Source of the DNA: Paenibacillus glucanolyticus NBRC 15330
GTDB lineage: Bacteria; Bacillota; Bacilli; Paenibacillales; Paenibacillaceae
NCBI RefSeq assembly: GCF_004000885.1
Contig: NZ_BIMC01000016.1
Span: 62,001-126,000 of the forward strand
Reading direction: 5' to 3'
Length of the DNA stretch: 64,000 nucleotides
Shown piece after piece: positions 15,861 through 24,965 of the stretch. The notes below the pieces were generated by a model. The model was not told the DNA's origin and made no database searches. It saw nothing but the letters and a program-made list of their open reading frames with translations. Every line of letters begins with the position of its first letter. Position 1 is the first letter of the stretch. The translations under genes were made by a program, and so were the position numbers.

Positions 15861-18401
15861 CTACTCCTCTTCTTCCGTGACCTCGTAAAATACGATGTTG
15901 GAATCTACTTCAACCGTTACATTTGAGCCTTCGGGCTCGTAAGTGACACGTCCCTGATTCTCGGCCCTTTCATTAGGGGCGACCGCGTACTGCAAGACTT
16001 GAAATGAAACTCTGACCGTTTCACCCGGTGTCAATGATCCGATCCGAATTCCCTGAGCTGGATTGACATCAGCTGCCAGTTGGTTGTTAATGATCACACT
16101 ATTTCCTTCAAACCTCGAGCCAGCGGGCAGATCATCAAACAGAGTCACGTTATTCAACATCGTGGGACCTACGTTGGTTATAAGCACAGTTCCGGTCATA
16201 TTCGTTATCATGAATGAAAAGGTAAGGGTATTGCCGGTTTCCGTAACAAGCGGGAATACCGTCTTCTCTACATTCAACAGCGGTTGACTCGTCACGATGA
16301 CCGAAGCCTGTGCACTTACAGGTCCTGTCTGTGCAGATACTGCCTGGGCCGTGTTGATAATGACAGTACCAATGCCGGTATCCGCCATCACGCCATATCG
16401 AGCTTGAATGGTAACCGATTCGTTCGGATTGAGCCGATCGAGGGTACGATCAATTCCCAGCAAAACATCCGTGATGCGTACCGACGTTAGGGCTGCCTCC
16501 CCGGTATTCGTTACCGTGATTCGGTAATGGATGGTATCACCGGCTCGGGTCTCCGCTCGATCTGCGATTTTGGTAATCGCAAGGTTGAATACCGGCGTTA
16601 TCACGGGTGGAGGTGGCACCACAAGCGGAGGCGGCTCCACAGGTGGAGGTGGCACCACAGGTGACGGAAGTACGGCCACCGATGTTTCATCATGACTTGG
16701 ATCGGTTTGGTCAGAAACGGCTGTCGCTGAATTGACCAACACGGTACCCGCTGCACTACCGGCTGGAATTGTGAAGTCTCTGATAATGACCGTGCTCCCT
16801 CCAACCGGCAAACTGGATAGGACCTCATCCAATCCGAGAAGCGCATCGGTAATGTGAATGTTGGTTAGTTCAACTTCCCCTGTGTTTGTTAATTCCAGCC
16901 GATATTCCACAAGCTGTCCGGGTATTGCTTCCATTGGCGATACGCTTTTTTGCAAAACGAGTCCAGGGTTTAGAACAGGTGTCACCACTTCATTGGAAGG
17001 GATATCTCCTGTAAATATAGGCCCCCCGGTAACGCTCTGATAGTCAAAATTCACAACGGCTTCATTCACGATAAACCCATCCGGTGGAACAGACACTACC
17101 CTGACCTGATAGGTTACGGTGACCAAGCCTCCGGGAGGGACTGTACCCAGCGAGATCCCTGTTGTCGGGTTGGCATTCACATCGCTCACTGAATTAATCG
17201 TGACACTCCCCGGCACAAACTCCGTATTATTAGGCAAACCATCAAACAGCAGGGAAGCATCCGCCGGAACGGTACCCGTGTTTTCAATCACTACGGTATA
17301 AGTCAATAATTGACCGACCGTTGCGGAGGTAGCGTTAACACTCTTCTGCACCGTTATCCGCGGTGAGTTAATGTCAATGTAAATTCCGACAGCAATGACG
17401 CTGTATCCATCGCCGCCCGTGCGCAGCTGAAAGACCGCCGTGGTCTGGTTATTTGTGAGCGTCTCCGAAATATCTACATTGGTGATATCCCAAGATTGTC
17501 TGCCGCCCACGATTTGACTGCCAGGCTGCCCGTTTATTTGGTTTCGATCCCCAAACGTCCCCGTGGTATCCAGATTGCCGCTATCATCGTTAATTTGGGA
17601 CGCAAAGAAGTTATTCGGATAATTGTTAGGGCCTTCCAGTACGGTCAAACTGTCTTCGGCAGGTCCGAACAACACCTGGTCCCCTGTTTTATTGGCATCT
17701 CCATCCTGGGCGCATATAGCCATTCTACCCGATATCGGTCCAGAGGTCGGTGTCGCAAAACCGGATAAAACCGTTGTCAGTTCAGGTATGCCGGCTGCAA
17801 TCTCGACAATGCCGACGTTTAGACTCAGATTGCGAAACGGCATCGAGGGATCCTCATACACAACACAAAGCGTCCACCCGCAGCTGTTCGCTGTGCTGTT
17901 GCCCAGATCAATATTACCCACCACACCGCCGACAGTGTAAGTACCAGCACCCCCGGCTTGCACCAATGAGGTCACATTGGCGGAACGAAAGTAATTGTAA
18001 GTTGCATTGCGGTATGAGGTCTGTGCTGTCACAGGGTCAGGCGAAATGCTGGATGTCGTACCTTCCGGCGTCATTAAAGAAACGGTCTTATCTATGAATG
18101 CTATATAATTATTAGTCCCTCCCGAAACCCGGTAAGTCCCAGCCCAGACCAGTTCGGCATATAACACGTTACTATCGGGCGGAAGCCTCAGAATAGCACT
18201 CGCGCTATCCAGATTAAAATCCGATGTGGTCCCGGGCGGGTAGCTTCCGAACTGCATGGAAGTGTCCACCGTTACAAATGCGCCAATAAAATCCCGGGTG
18301 CCCGGCACTCCTGTTTGATTGGAGCGGCTTAACCCGAGTGTATTTCCGGTAAACGTAATCGCTCCAGTATCGTTGTTACTGTAGCGGAGAACAAACGGCA
18401 C
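15861..18401 (-). CDS. Large DUF11-repeat surface-type protein
   Basis: An 846-residue protein. The first about 350 residues form a conserved globular part (FTGNTLGLSRSNQTGVPG near the start). After it come DUF11-type Ig-like repeats (about 355-480, 485-600, 625-735, 735-840; pattern VTVTNTGxxxxxxVxITD), interrupted by a proline-rich hinge (about 600-625). The start is a GTG at 18401, preceded by AAGGAGG; a longer frame upstream lacks a site. With this start there is no signal peptide, unusual for a protein built from extracellular modules. Related Bacillus proteins also lack one. A spore or other surface role assembled from inside the mother cell is possible (inference). Confidence 0.8.
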   Translation of the reverse strand: MPFVLRYSNNDTGAITFTGNTLGLSRSNQTGVPGTRDFIGAFVTVDTSMQFGSYPPGTTSDFNLDSASAILRLPPDSNVLYAELVWAGTYRVSGGTNNYIAFIDKTVSLMTPEGTTSSISPDPVTAQTSYRNATYNYFRSANVTSLVQAGGAGTYTVGGVVGNIDLGNSTANSCGWTLCVVYEDPSMPFRNLSLNVGIVEIAAGIPELTTVLSGFATPTSGPISGRMAICAQDGDANKTGDQVLFGPAEDSLTVLEGPNNYPNNFFASQINDDSGNLDTTGTFGDRNQINGQPGSQIVGGRQSWDITNVDISETLTNNQTTAVFQLRTGGDGYSVIAVGIYIDINSPRITVQKSVNATSATVGQLLTYTVVIENTGTVPADASLLFDGLPNNTEFVPGSVTINSVSDVNANPTTGISLGTVPPGGLVTVTYQVRVVSVPPDGFIVNEAVVNFDYQSVTGGPIFTGDIPSNEVVTPVLNPGLVLQKSVSPMEAIPGQLVEYRLELTNTGEVELTNIHITDALLGLDEVLSSLPVGGSTVIIRDFTIPAGSAAGTVLVNSATAVSDQTDPSHDETSVAVLPSPVVPPPPVEPPPLVVPPPPVITPVFNLAITKIADRAETRAGDTIHYRITVTNTGEAALTSVRITDVLLGIDRTLDRLNPNESVTIQARYGVMADTGIGTVIINTAQAVSAQTGPVSAQASVIVTSQPLLNVEKTVFPLVTETGNTLTFSFMITNMTGTVLITNVGPTMLNNVTLFDDLPAGSRFEGNSVIINNQLAADVNPAQGIRIGSLTPGETVRVSFQVLQYAVAPNERAENQGRVTYEPEGSNVTVEVDSNIVFYEVTEEEE

Positions 18402-18534
18402 GTTGTATTCCTCCTTCAGTGGAAAGCCAATCCATTGTTTGGCTATGCGTATGCGAAGACACAGCTTTCTTGTGTATAGGCTTATATTCCAATATATGAA
18501 GGAGAGCATGCAGTGTATGCTGTCTGATGCAACA

Positions 18535-18567
18535 AAAAAAGCGCATGGTTCTTAGACCATACGCTTG
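18535..18567 (-). terminator. Terminator of the DUF4247 lipoprotein gene
   Basis: AAGCGTATGG pairs with CCATGCGCTT and is followed by TTTTTT on the minus strand, just after the stop codon at 18579. Confidence 0.85.
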
Positions 18568-18578
18568 TCACTTGCGGA

Positions 18579-19313
18579 TTACCTTCGCCCTCTTCGGGAT
18601 ATTCCTCCTGAGCCTATTCGAGTCTTCGGTTTGGTGTAGGATTTCTTCGGCGAATCGAATAATCCCCCGCCGCTTTCGCCGCGCTTGATCGATCCGCGGT
18701 CTCCGCTTGAAGTCGGGTTCCGTTTAAAGAGGCTTCCTCCCGTACCGACGGCATCCTGACCCCGGCGTGTAATCTTCCCGCTTCGGTCAACCGTCAGGGG
18801 AGGAGCTATTTTCTTATCCTGACTTGTCGGCTTCTTATAGTTGCCCTGCTTCGGTTTATACACATCTTTGCTTGTATACCCGCGGTAACCGCCGCCTCCA
18901 CCCATCGAATCGAATAAATTTCCGATCAACACAGCGGTTAAATACCCCTGCAGGAAACTTGAGTCATAATTGCGCTGAACATATTCCTTGGAATCAATCT
19001 CAATCAACGTATCGGTTGGCTTCTGTGGATCCTGCTGCAAATGGTAATACTCATCACCGTATACCAGAAACATCCGCTCGGTATCCTCCGGAGACGATTG
19101 GTCCGGCGTATTGGCGGCCATCAGCTCACCGGCTACCTCGGGTACGCTTTTATCGGCTGCCCGGTATACGTAAGACGTTGCGTTCCCGTCACGGTTGACG
19201 GATTCCAGCGGATAGGTATCTTTAATATTCGGTGCTCCGCATCCGGCTAATAAGGATACAAACAGACTCAGCACCAATATCATTTTTATGGATAAAAAAG
19301 AGCGTTCCTTCAT
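18579..19313 (-). CDS. DUF4247 family lipoprotein
   Basis: A 244-residue lipoprotein. The signal ends in LLAGC (Cys25). The folded part (about 30-165) fits the DUF4247 family and includes a Gly-rich stretch (SMGGGGGYRGYTS). The tail from about 165 is low-complexity, rich in Gly, Ser, Lys and Arg. It is the last gene of the pspA-linked cluster, 10 bases after DUF4178. By position it resembles the outermost lipoprotein (DUF1190-type) of the enterobacterial yjfIJKLMC operon, an analogy rather than shown homology. Function unknown; membrane-stress related by context. Confidence 0.8.
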   Translation of the reverse strand: MKERSFLSIKMILVLSLFVSLLAGCGAPNIKDTYPLESVNRDGNATSYVYRAADKSVPEVAGELMAANTPDQSSPEDTERMFLVYGDEYYHLQQDPQKPTDTLIEIDSKEYVQRNYDSSFLQGYLTAVLIGNLFDSMGGGGGYRGYTSKDVYKPKQGNYKKPTSQDKKIAPPLTVDRSGKITRRGQDAVGTGGSLFKRNPTSSGDRGSIKRGESGGGLFDSPKKSYTKPKTRIGSGGISRRGRR

Positions 19314-19323
19314 GCCACCACTC

Positions 19324-19830
19324 CTAAGTCGCCCGGATAACTCGAACGTCCCCCGGTATCACTTTCTCGCCTTCATACAACATAAACCGCCCATTCTGCC
19401 ATTCGATTCGCAGCAGCTTGTAATCATCCGATTGATATTGCCACACATGCTGCTCACCGCTCTGCGTAAATGCGGTACGGCCAGTTATCGAAACATGTCC
19501 GCCATATTCTTCCTCCAGATGAAACACATGATCGTCCAGATCGAGGATTGATGGCACCTCGTCCGGCGAGTCCAGTCGTCCATCGATAGGCGAATATAAC
19601 GCATACTGAACCGTCTCACGTTCTTCAATATGAAGATAAGCTATGGTGCTGCCATCCTGAAGTGTCAAGACTACCGCATTGCGGCCCCGATTATGAACGC
19701 GCCCCGTAACCTCATAGGTAACCAAGGACACTTCGCATATATCGCCCGGCGCCAACTGCAGCATGCTTTTCTCTGCTTTGGGTGGTTCTGGCTTCGCGAA
19801 TAAATTGCCGATTCTTTTCCACATACTCAT
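19324..19830 (-). CDS. DUF4178 domain protein
   Basis: A 168-residue soluble protein. The DUF4178 core (about 25-165) is beta-rich (LAPGDICEVSLVTYEVTGRV, then WQYQSDDYKLLRIEW). The N-terminus is short and basic without a signal, so it acts in the cytoplasm or on the inner membrane face. It lies 30 bases after the DUF350 gene and 10 before the DUF4247 gene, indicating cotranscription. DUF4178 proteins recur beside PspA and DUF350 in many bacteria. Biochemical role not known to me. Confidence 0.85.
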   Translation of the reverse strand: MSMWKRIGNLFAKPEPPKAEKSMLQLAPGDICEVSLVTYEVTGRVHNRGRNAVVLTLQDGSTIAYLHIEERETVQYALYSPIDGRLDSPDEVPSILDLDDHVFHLEEEYGGHVSITGRTAFTQSGEQHVWQYQSDDYKLLRIEWQNGRFMLYEGEKVIPGDVRVIRAT

Positions 19831-19860
19831 CTTTCCTGTCCCCTATCTTCTTTATGCGTT

Positions 19861-20265
19861 CTACAAGCAAGCGGTAATAATTAACGCACCGACCACATGC
19901 AGCGAACCTGCAAACAGTCCGTAACCTGTCTTGCCCTCGCGTGTGCCTTTGTCCAGGTTCAGCTTGCCGAAATTCCGCAGCATAAGCTCTGTCAATGCTT
20001 CGAGTACAAACAGAATGATAAACGAAATGATGGATACCACAACGGCTTCCAACAGATGATATGACGTTCCGATCGACACGGATAAAATATACCCTTGTGC
20101 AATCAGTTTTAGAATCAGTCTTGTGGTTACTGCCATGTTGCCCGCTTTCACTTCTTCAAGATCGTTATACTTGGTGAACAGAGAATCCACAAACATCAAA
20201 ACAAACAGCAGCAGCCCGCCGACAGCTGTCCAGAGTAAAACACGCAAGATCATATCGAAATCCAT
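19861..20265 (-). CDS. DUF350 family membrane protein
   Basis: A 134-residue integral membrane protein with four predicted helices (about 5-25, 45-65, 70-92, 112-132), the DUF350 layout. E. coli YjfL, also encoded beside a PspA homologue, belongs to this family. The ATG at 20265 is chosen because GTGGAGG precedes it; an earlier in-frame start has none. It is the first gene after the hairpin that separates pspA from the rest of the cluster. Probable membrane partner of the PspA module. Confidence 0.85.
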   Translation of the reverse strand: MDFDMILRVLLWTAVGGLLLFVLMFVDSLFTKYNDLEEVKAGNMAVTTRLILKLIAQGYILSVSIGTSYHLLEAVVVSIISFIILFVLEALTELMLRNFGKLNLDKGTREGKTGYGLFAGSLHVVGALIITACL

Positions 20266-20366
20266 CTCTAATCCTCCACATTCAACATACAAAAAACTCT
20301 AATCGACCCTTCAGTGAATCAAGCCGTCTTTAGAGGTTGTTTCCTTATATATCCTGTCAAACAAAA

Positions 20367-20413
20367 GCGAAGGAGAAGCACGGCTGTATTCAGCCCTGCT
20401 GTTTCTCCCTCGC
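20367..20413 (-). terminator. Hairpin between pspA and the DUF350 gene
   Basis: On the minus strand a long bulged stem (GCGAGGGAGAA ... with CTTCTCCTTCGC) is followed by TTTTGTTTG, 35 bases after the pspA stop. It probably lets pspA be expressed above the downstream genes by partial termination. Confidence 0.7.
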
Positions 20414-20447
20414 CCCCTACACTATTTACATGTCTTACAGGATCCCA

Positions 20448-21116
20448 TTACTTGTTCTCGTATTGTTTCATCAAAGCTGCAAGCTCATCCTCAACGACTT
20501 TGTCTTTGCCGAGGTTCTCGAACTCTTCGTCCAGAGATTTCTCACGGGTCGACATTTCATTGCTTGCTTCCGCACGGGCTTCCATGGCCAGCATCTTCTC
20601 TTCCATCCGTTTCAATCCGGCGGAAGCTGTGTCCGAGCCAAATCCGTTCATCGCTTTGTTAATCTCGGTTTGAGCTTTGGCAGCGTTATAACGGGCTACC
20701 AGCGTCTCACGTTTGTTCTTCATCGCGGTAAGCTGCTTACGCATCTCTTCCAGCTTGGCACGCAGATTGTCTGCCGCCAATTTGTTCTGATCATAACTTG
20801 CTTTGTACTCGTCACGTTTGGCTTCAGCAGCCTTCTTCTCTTCCAGCGCACGACGGGCAAGCTCAACGTTTTGAGCTTGTGCTGCCGTATGAGCCTGCTG
20901 CGTGCGTTTTTCCACGAGTGCAGCCTGTTCTTCATAAAGTGCTTTAAAGCGTTTCTCGATGGCAATTTGCGAAGCTACCGCTTTCTCGGCATCCTCAAGA
21001 TCTTCCGTCATATCCCGAATGTACTGATCGGTCATCTTAATCGGATCTTCCGCCTTGTCGATAATGGCGTTAATATTGGACATGGTCAAATCGCGTAATC
21101 TCTTAAATATGGACAT
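20448..21116 (-). CDS. pspA: PspA/IM30 family membrane-stress protein
   Basis: A 222-residue protein that is almost entirely predicted coiled-coil, with the conserved amphipathic N-terminus MSIFKRLRDL and the family segment MTDQYIRDM near residues 28-36. PspA/IM30 proteins are ESCRT-III-like; they bind the inner face of the membrane and stabilise it when leaky. The next genes (DUF350, DUF4178, DUF4247) are its usual partners. A sequence matching the B. subtilis SigW consensus lies 53-78 bases upstream. The ATG follows GAGAGGA. Confidence 0.93.
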   Translation of the reverse strand: MSIFKRLRDLTMSNINAIIDKAEDPIKMTDQYIRDMTEDLEDAEKAVASQIAIEKRFKALYEEQAALVEKRTQQAHTAAQAQNVELARRALEEKKAAEAKRDEYKASYDQNKLAADNLRAKLEEMRKQLTAMKNKRETLVARYNAAKAQTEINKAMNGFGSDTASAGLKRMEEKMLAMEARAEASNEMSTREKSLDEEFENLGKDKVVEDELAALMKQYENK

Positions 21117-21168
21117 CGTTCTCTTCCTCTCGCTTTCACTTTAAAATGACTGGTATATGATTAATACT

Positions 21169-21194
21169 TACGTTGCATGATCCAAAACGTTTCA
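21169..21194 (-). promoter_or_regulatory. ECF (SigW-type) promoter of pspA
   Basis: On the minus strand, TGAAAC (21189-21194) and CGTA (21169-21172) are separated by exactly 16 bases, the SigW consensus of Bacillus. It lies in the 87-base gap after namA and points at pspA. In B. subtilis pspA (ydjF) is a SigW target. Confidence 0.85.
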
Positions 21195-21203
21195 AAATAT
21201 TTT

Positions 21204-22226
21204 TTAGTATCCGCGTTCATATGGTTTTGGCACCTTCTGTCCCCCATCAAGCGCCTTGGCTGCATGAACAGCCCAATATGGATCCCGAAGCATGCCTCTG
21301 CCGATCGCCACCAGATCCGCCTTGCCCGACAAAATTACTTCCTGCGCAGCATTGTAATCGTCAAGCAATCCTACGGCAATTACAGGCACTTTCAGCAGCT
21401 GCTTAAATTCAGCAGCCAAATCCACTTGATATCCAGGCTTCGCTTCCGGACCGCCATTCGAGCCGACAGGGCCTTCGCCCCCCGACGAGATATGGAAGAT
21501 GTCGACACCGGCATCCCGATAACGCTTGCAGATTTCGGCACAGTGCTGAACGTCGTAACCGCCGTCCACATACTCTTTGGCTGACACCCGCATGATAATG
21601 GGCATGCCTTCAGGAAGAACCTCCTTGACGGCTTCGACAACCCGCTCCCCAAACAGAGGAAGATCCTGGCCATACTCATCACTGCGCTGATTGGTGAGCG
21701 GCGAATGGAACTGATGAATCAAGTACCCGTGGGCGCCATGGATTTCAACGGTATCGAAACCTGCCTCGACAGCACGCCGAGCCCCTTCTCTAAAGGCTTG
21801 AATGAGCTCCTCCACTTCGGCGCCGGACAATGCCCTCGGCATTTTATAATGAGAACTGAACGGAATGGCGGATGGTGCCACGGATGGCTCAGCATCCTGT
21901 GCTTTTCTTCCGGCATGGCCCAGTTGAATTCCGATCTTGGTTCCATAGGAGTGCACCGTCTCCACAATCTTGCGATATGCTGGAATCTGATCATCACTCC
22001 ATATCCCCGTGTCCTGATTGGTAATGCGGCCGTCAGGATGAACCCCTGTCATTTCCACGATAATTAAACCGGTACCGCCTACGGCACGGCTGACATAATG
22101 GACAAAATGCCAATCATTCGGAATCCCGTCCTCTGCTTTCACGGAATATTGACACATCGGTGGCATAACGATTCGGTTCTTGAGAGTCAGGTTCTTAAAA
22201 TTGTAGGGTGTAAACAAGTCTGCCAA
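21204..22226 (-). CDS. namA: NADPH dehydrogenase, Old Yellow Enzyme family
   Basis: A 340-residue flavoenzyme of the YqjM type that reduces activated C=C bonds with NADPH and FMN. Visible features: Cys25 and Tyr27 (MCQYS) that tune the flavin, the substrate-binding HGAHGYLIHQF, GHAGRK, and the FMN-phosphate region IGRGMLRDPYW. The C-terminal PYERGY matches the family end. The start is a TTG at 22226, preceded by GGAAGGAG at ideal distance; the longer frame from 22250 has no site of its own. Single gene. Confidence 0.93.
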   Translation of the reverse strand: MADLFTPYNFKNLTLKNRIVMPPMCQYSVKAEDGIPNDWHFVHYVSRAVGGTGLIIVEMTGVHPDGRITNQDTGIWSDDQIPAYRKIVETVHSYGTKIGIQLGHAGRKAQDAEPSVAPSAIPFSSHYKMPRALSGAEVEELIQAFREGARRAVEAGFDTVEIHGAHGYLIHQFHSPLTNQRSDEYGQDLPLFGERVVEAVKEVLPEGMPIIMRVSAKEYVDGGYDVQHCAEICKRYRDAGVDIFHISSGGEGPVGSNGGPEAKPGYQVDLAAEFKQLLKVPVIAVGLLDDYNAAQEVILSGKADLVAIGRGMLRDPYWAVHAAKALDGGQKVPKPYERGY

Positions 22227-22393
22227 GCGATTATCTCCTTCCATATCCAAATGATCATGATGTAATTAAATCCGTTACGGGTTATTATACACCTTTTCGC
22301 AGGGAAAACTAAAAAACAGCGGTTTCCCATATTGAGGATAATTGTCTGTTCAGATGGGTATACCATACAAAAAAGCTAAAGGGGCCGATCGTG

Positions 22394-23242
22394 ATGTTCA
22401 AACGAAACCGAGCAGGAAGCTTCCTGCTGTGGATGATGTTAATCTTTTTAATCCTGCCGATAAACCCGGCAAATGGGTCCGATTTACATAATCCTTCGCT
22501 TCACCACCAAGAGACTTCCGTCATGTCGGAGTCGGGTCAAGCTGTGGATCACTCCAAGCGAACGAAGAACAAGAATGCCGGAGAACCCCTGACGCTGAGT
22601 CAATTACTCAGGAAGTACCCGGATACCTTTCGCTCCAGCGGCCCCCGGATCAAACAGATCGCTCTGACCTTCGATGATGTGCCGGATCCGCGATTTACCG
22701 GGAAGGTACTCGATGTGCTGAAGGAATATGATGTGAAAGCCACCTTCTTTGCCGTGGGGGATCGAGCCAAGAAGCACCCCGACCTTGTAAAACGAATCCA
22801 TGATGAAGGCCATTCCATTGGTAATCACTCCTACAATCATGCCCAGTTGAACAAACTGAGCCTGGATAAATTCAAGAGCCAAATTGAACGGACCAATACC
22901 ATTTTGAAATCGTTGACCGGAGTAAATCCCCGGCTCATCCGTCCACCTTATGGTGATATTAATGAGGAACAGCTTCAATGGGCGCGCAAGAACGGATATA
23001 AAGTCGTGAACTGGAATGTCGATTCCCTCGACTGGAAGGGGCTTAACAAGGAAGAAGTTAAGAAAAACGTTCTGTCAGCAGTCGGGCCCGGTGCCATTGT
23101 GCTTCAGCATGCCGGCGGAGGCGTGGGGTCAGATCTGAACGGTACCGTAGAGGCACTGCCGGATATCATTACAGAGCTGCGAAATCGAGGATACAGCTTC
23201 GTCACCTTACCCGAGATGTTGAGTGTATCTGAGTCCAAATAA
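22394..23242 (+). CDS. Polysaccharide deacetylase (NodB domain), exported
   Basis: A 282-residue protein with an N-terminal signal or anchor (about 9-28) and a NodB domain (about 85-275). Metal-site residues are visible: Asp94-Asp95 (TFDDVPDP), His145 and His149 (SIGNHSYNH), and the RPPYGD motif. Likely removes acetyl groups from peptidoglycan or another wall polysaccharide outside the cell. ATG at 22394 preferred; a GTG directly before it is also possible given AAAGGGG upstream. Convergent with the LysM-3D gene; they share a terminator. Confidence 0.9.
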   Translation: MFKRNRAGSFLLWMMLIFLILPINPANGSDLHNPSLHHQETSVMSESGQAVDHSKRTKNKNAGEPLTLSQLLRKYPDTFRSSGPRIKQIALTFDDVPDPRFTGKVLDVLKEYDVKATFFAVGDRAKKHPDLVKRIHDEGHSIGNHSYNHAQLNKLSLDKFKSQIERTNTILKSLTGVNPRLIRPPYGDINEEQLQWARKNGYKVVNWNVDSLDWKGLNKEEVKKNVLSAVGPGAIVLQHAGGGVGSDLNGTVEALPDIITELRNRGYSFVTLPEMLSVSESK

Positions 23243-23258
23243 TGGTTACTTAGAAGCA

Positions 23259-23299
23259 AAAAGACGGCTGCCCGGGATAATTCCAGGAAAGCCGTCTTG
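23259..23299. terminator. Bidirectional terminator between deacetylase and LysM-3D genes
   Basis: The perfect 9-bp stem AAGACGGCT / AGCCGTCTT lies between the two convergent genes, with an A-run on the left and T-rich sequence on the right. Confidence 0.75.
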
Positions 23300-23323
23300 T
23301 ATATGCTATAAAGTCAAATACCA

Positions 23324-24052
23324 TTATTCGATGATGAACAATTTGATGTCTTGAATTCCGAATTGCTTAACGGAGGACTGTGAGCCAGGGATGAAAATGT
23401 CGATTTTGTTTCCTTTAATGGCACCGCCGATATCACGGGCTTCTGCTACAAATGCTTTCTTCGGAAGGCCGGGATGTTCGTGTCCTGTTACAAGTACTTT
23501 GGTTCCCAGCGGGATGACCTTAGGGTCAACCGCGATGGTTCCCAGCTCGAGGGAATTCCCGAAATAATCGACCGCACCCCATTTGCCATTCTCGCTTGCA
23601 GCAGCAGAATACGCTGTAGCTTTCACGGACAACGTCTTGCTGTAATTAAACGTTTTACCCCATGCTTCAACTACTTTGCTCTCAGGCGAAACGTTCAAGC
23701 TGGGCGTAAACCCGGTTGTTCCGGGAGCGATGGGTGCAGCAGAAGCCGTCGAGTTCATCGATACCGAACCGGGGATGGTGATTTTGAGACCCGGATATAT
23801 ATTCTTCGCTTCAATTTTTGGATTGGCATTCATCAGCTTGTTCATATTCACGCCGTACTGTTTGGACAAGAAGTAGAAGGTATCACCGCTCTTCGCAACG
23901 TGCACGGAGCTGGCATGTGCCTGCATTCCGCCTCCGGCAAAAGTCAGGCCAAGTGCAACGGCTGTAATAGTAAACCATTTTGCTGTTTTTCCAGCGATCT
24001 TGTTATGGTTGAGTCCTCGATTGATTTTCCATGATTTCATTTGTTGTAACAT
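23324..24052 (-). CDS. LysM and 3D domain cell-wall protein (YocH-like)
   Basis: A 242-residue secreted protein. A signal peptide ends near residue 48. One LysM domain (about 50-94, HVAKSGDTFYFLSKQYGV) binds peptidoglycan. After a Ser/Ala/Pro linker comes a C-terminal 3D domain (about 140-242) with the conserved aspartates (VDYFG, VDPKVIPLG, ARDIGG and KIDIF). 3D domains are lytic-transglycosylase-like, as in YocH and Rpf/Sps proteins. The ATG follows AGGGAGG. Direct repeats GGTTACAAATT and GGTAACAATTT, 22 bases apart, lie upstream and may be regulator sites. Confidence 0.88.
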   Translation of the reverse strand: MLQQMKSWKINRGLNHNKIAGKTAKWFTITAVALGLTFAGGGMQAHASSVHVAKSGDTFYFLSKQYGVNMNKLMNANPKIEAKNIYPGLKITIPGSVSMNSTASAAPIAPGTTGFTPSLNVSPESKVVEAWGKTFNYSKTLSVKATAYSAAASENGKWGAVDYFGNSLELGTIAVDPKVIPLGTKVLVTGHEHPGLPKKAFVAEARDIGGAIKGNKIDIFIPGSQSSVKQFGIQDIKLFIIE

Positions 24053-24166
24053 CTAAGATGCCTCCCTTTATGTAGCTTGTTCATGCGGATGAAGTATGTC
24101 AACGAACATGAATATATCACAAATTTGTAACCTATACTGCAAGAAATTGTTACCAATAAACAAACA

Positions 24167-24210
24167 AAAACAGCGTCAACGCCTGAAAAAATCAGGTTTG
24201 ACGCTGTTTT
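24167..24210 (-). terminator. Terminator of the amino-acid ABC importer operon
   Basis: AAAACAGCGTCAA pairs with TTGACGCTGTTTT, and the minus-strand end runs into TTTTTG. It lies 27 bases after the glnQ-like stop. Confidence 0.85.
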
Positions 24211-24236
24211 CGTCTGTTACGATTCAGATATAAAAG

Positions 24237-24965
24237 TTACAAAACCTTGCTTAAAAACTCTTTTGTACGCGGATGTTTCGGGCTGCCGAACAGCTGGTCC
24301 GGCGTGCCTTCCTCAACAATTTTGCCGCCATCCATGAACAGGATTCGGTCCCCCACTTCGCGTGCAAAGCCCATCTCATGCGTAACGATGATCATTGTCA
24401 TGCCATCCAGTGCGAGTTTCTTCATGACCTCCAGCACCTCACCGACCATCTCGGGATCGAGAGCCGAGGTAGGCTCGTCAAACAGCATCACATGCGGCTG
24501 CATCGCAAGCGCTCGCGCAATCGCGATTCTCTGCTTCTGTCCGCCGGACAGCTGTGAAGGATAAGCGTCTTTCTTATCCTGCAGACCAACAGACTTTAGC
24601 AGCTCGTCTGCAGTAGCTTCCGCCTCCTTGGCAGAGACTCCTCTTACTTGAACAGGAGCCAATGTGATGTTATCGATCACTTTTTTGTGGGGAAACAGAT
24701 TAAACTGCTGGAATACCATCCCCATTTTCTCACGGGTAGCGTTAATATTGTGATTCTTGGCAGTGATGAGTTCGCCCTCGAACGAAATTTCTCCGCTAGT
24801 CGGCACCTCAAGCAGATTAAGACAGCGCAAGAACGTACTTTTGCCGGAGCCGCTGGGTCCGATGACAACCACGACTTCTCCCTTTGCAATTTCGATGTCG
24901 ATGCCCTTCAATATCTCCAGCTTGCCAAACGATTTATGAAGTTCCTTAACGGTTATCACTTGCAC
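24237..24965 (-). CDS. glnQ: Polar amino-acid ABC transporter ATP-binding protein
   Basis: A 242-residue ATPase with Walker A GPSGSGKST, Q-loop FQQFNLFPH, signature LSGGQKQR, Walker B VMLFDEP and H-loop VTHEMGFA, the standard GlnQ/HisP pattern. It energises the fused binding-protein/permease encoded just upstream. The start is a GTG whose codon overlaps the 3' end of the upstream gene by 20 bases. The symbol reflects family similarity; the amino acid transported is not proven. Confidence 0.92.
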   Translation of the reverse strand: MQVITVKELHKSFGKLEILKGIDIEIAKGEVVVVIGPSGSGKSTFLRCLNLLEVPTSGEISFEGELITAKNHNINATREKMGMVFQQFNLFPHKKVIDNITLAPVQVRGVSAKEAEATADELLKSVGLQDKKDAYPSQLSGGQKQRIAIARALAMQPHVMLFDEPTSALDPEMVGEVLEVMKKLALDGMTMIIVTHEMGFAREVGDRILFMDGGKIVEEGTPDQLFGSPKHPRTKEFLSKVL

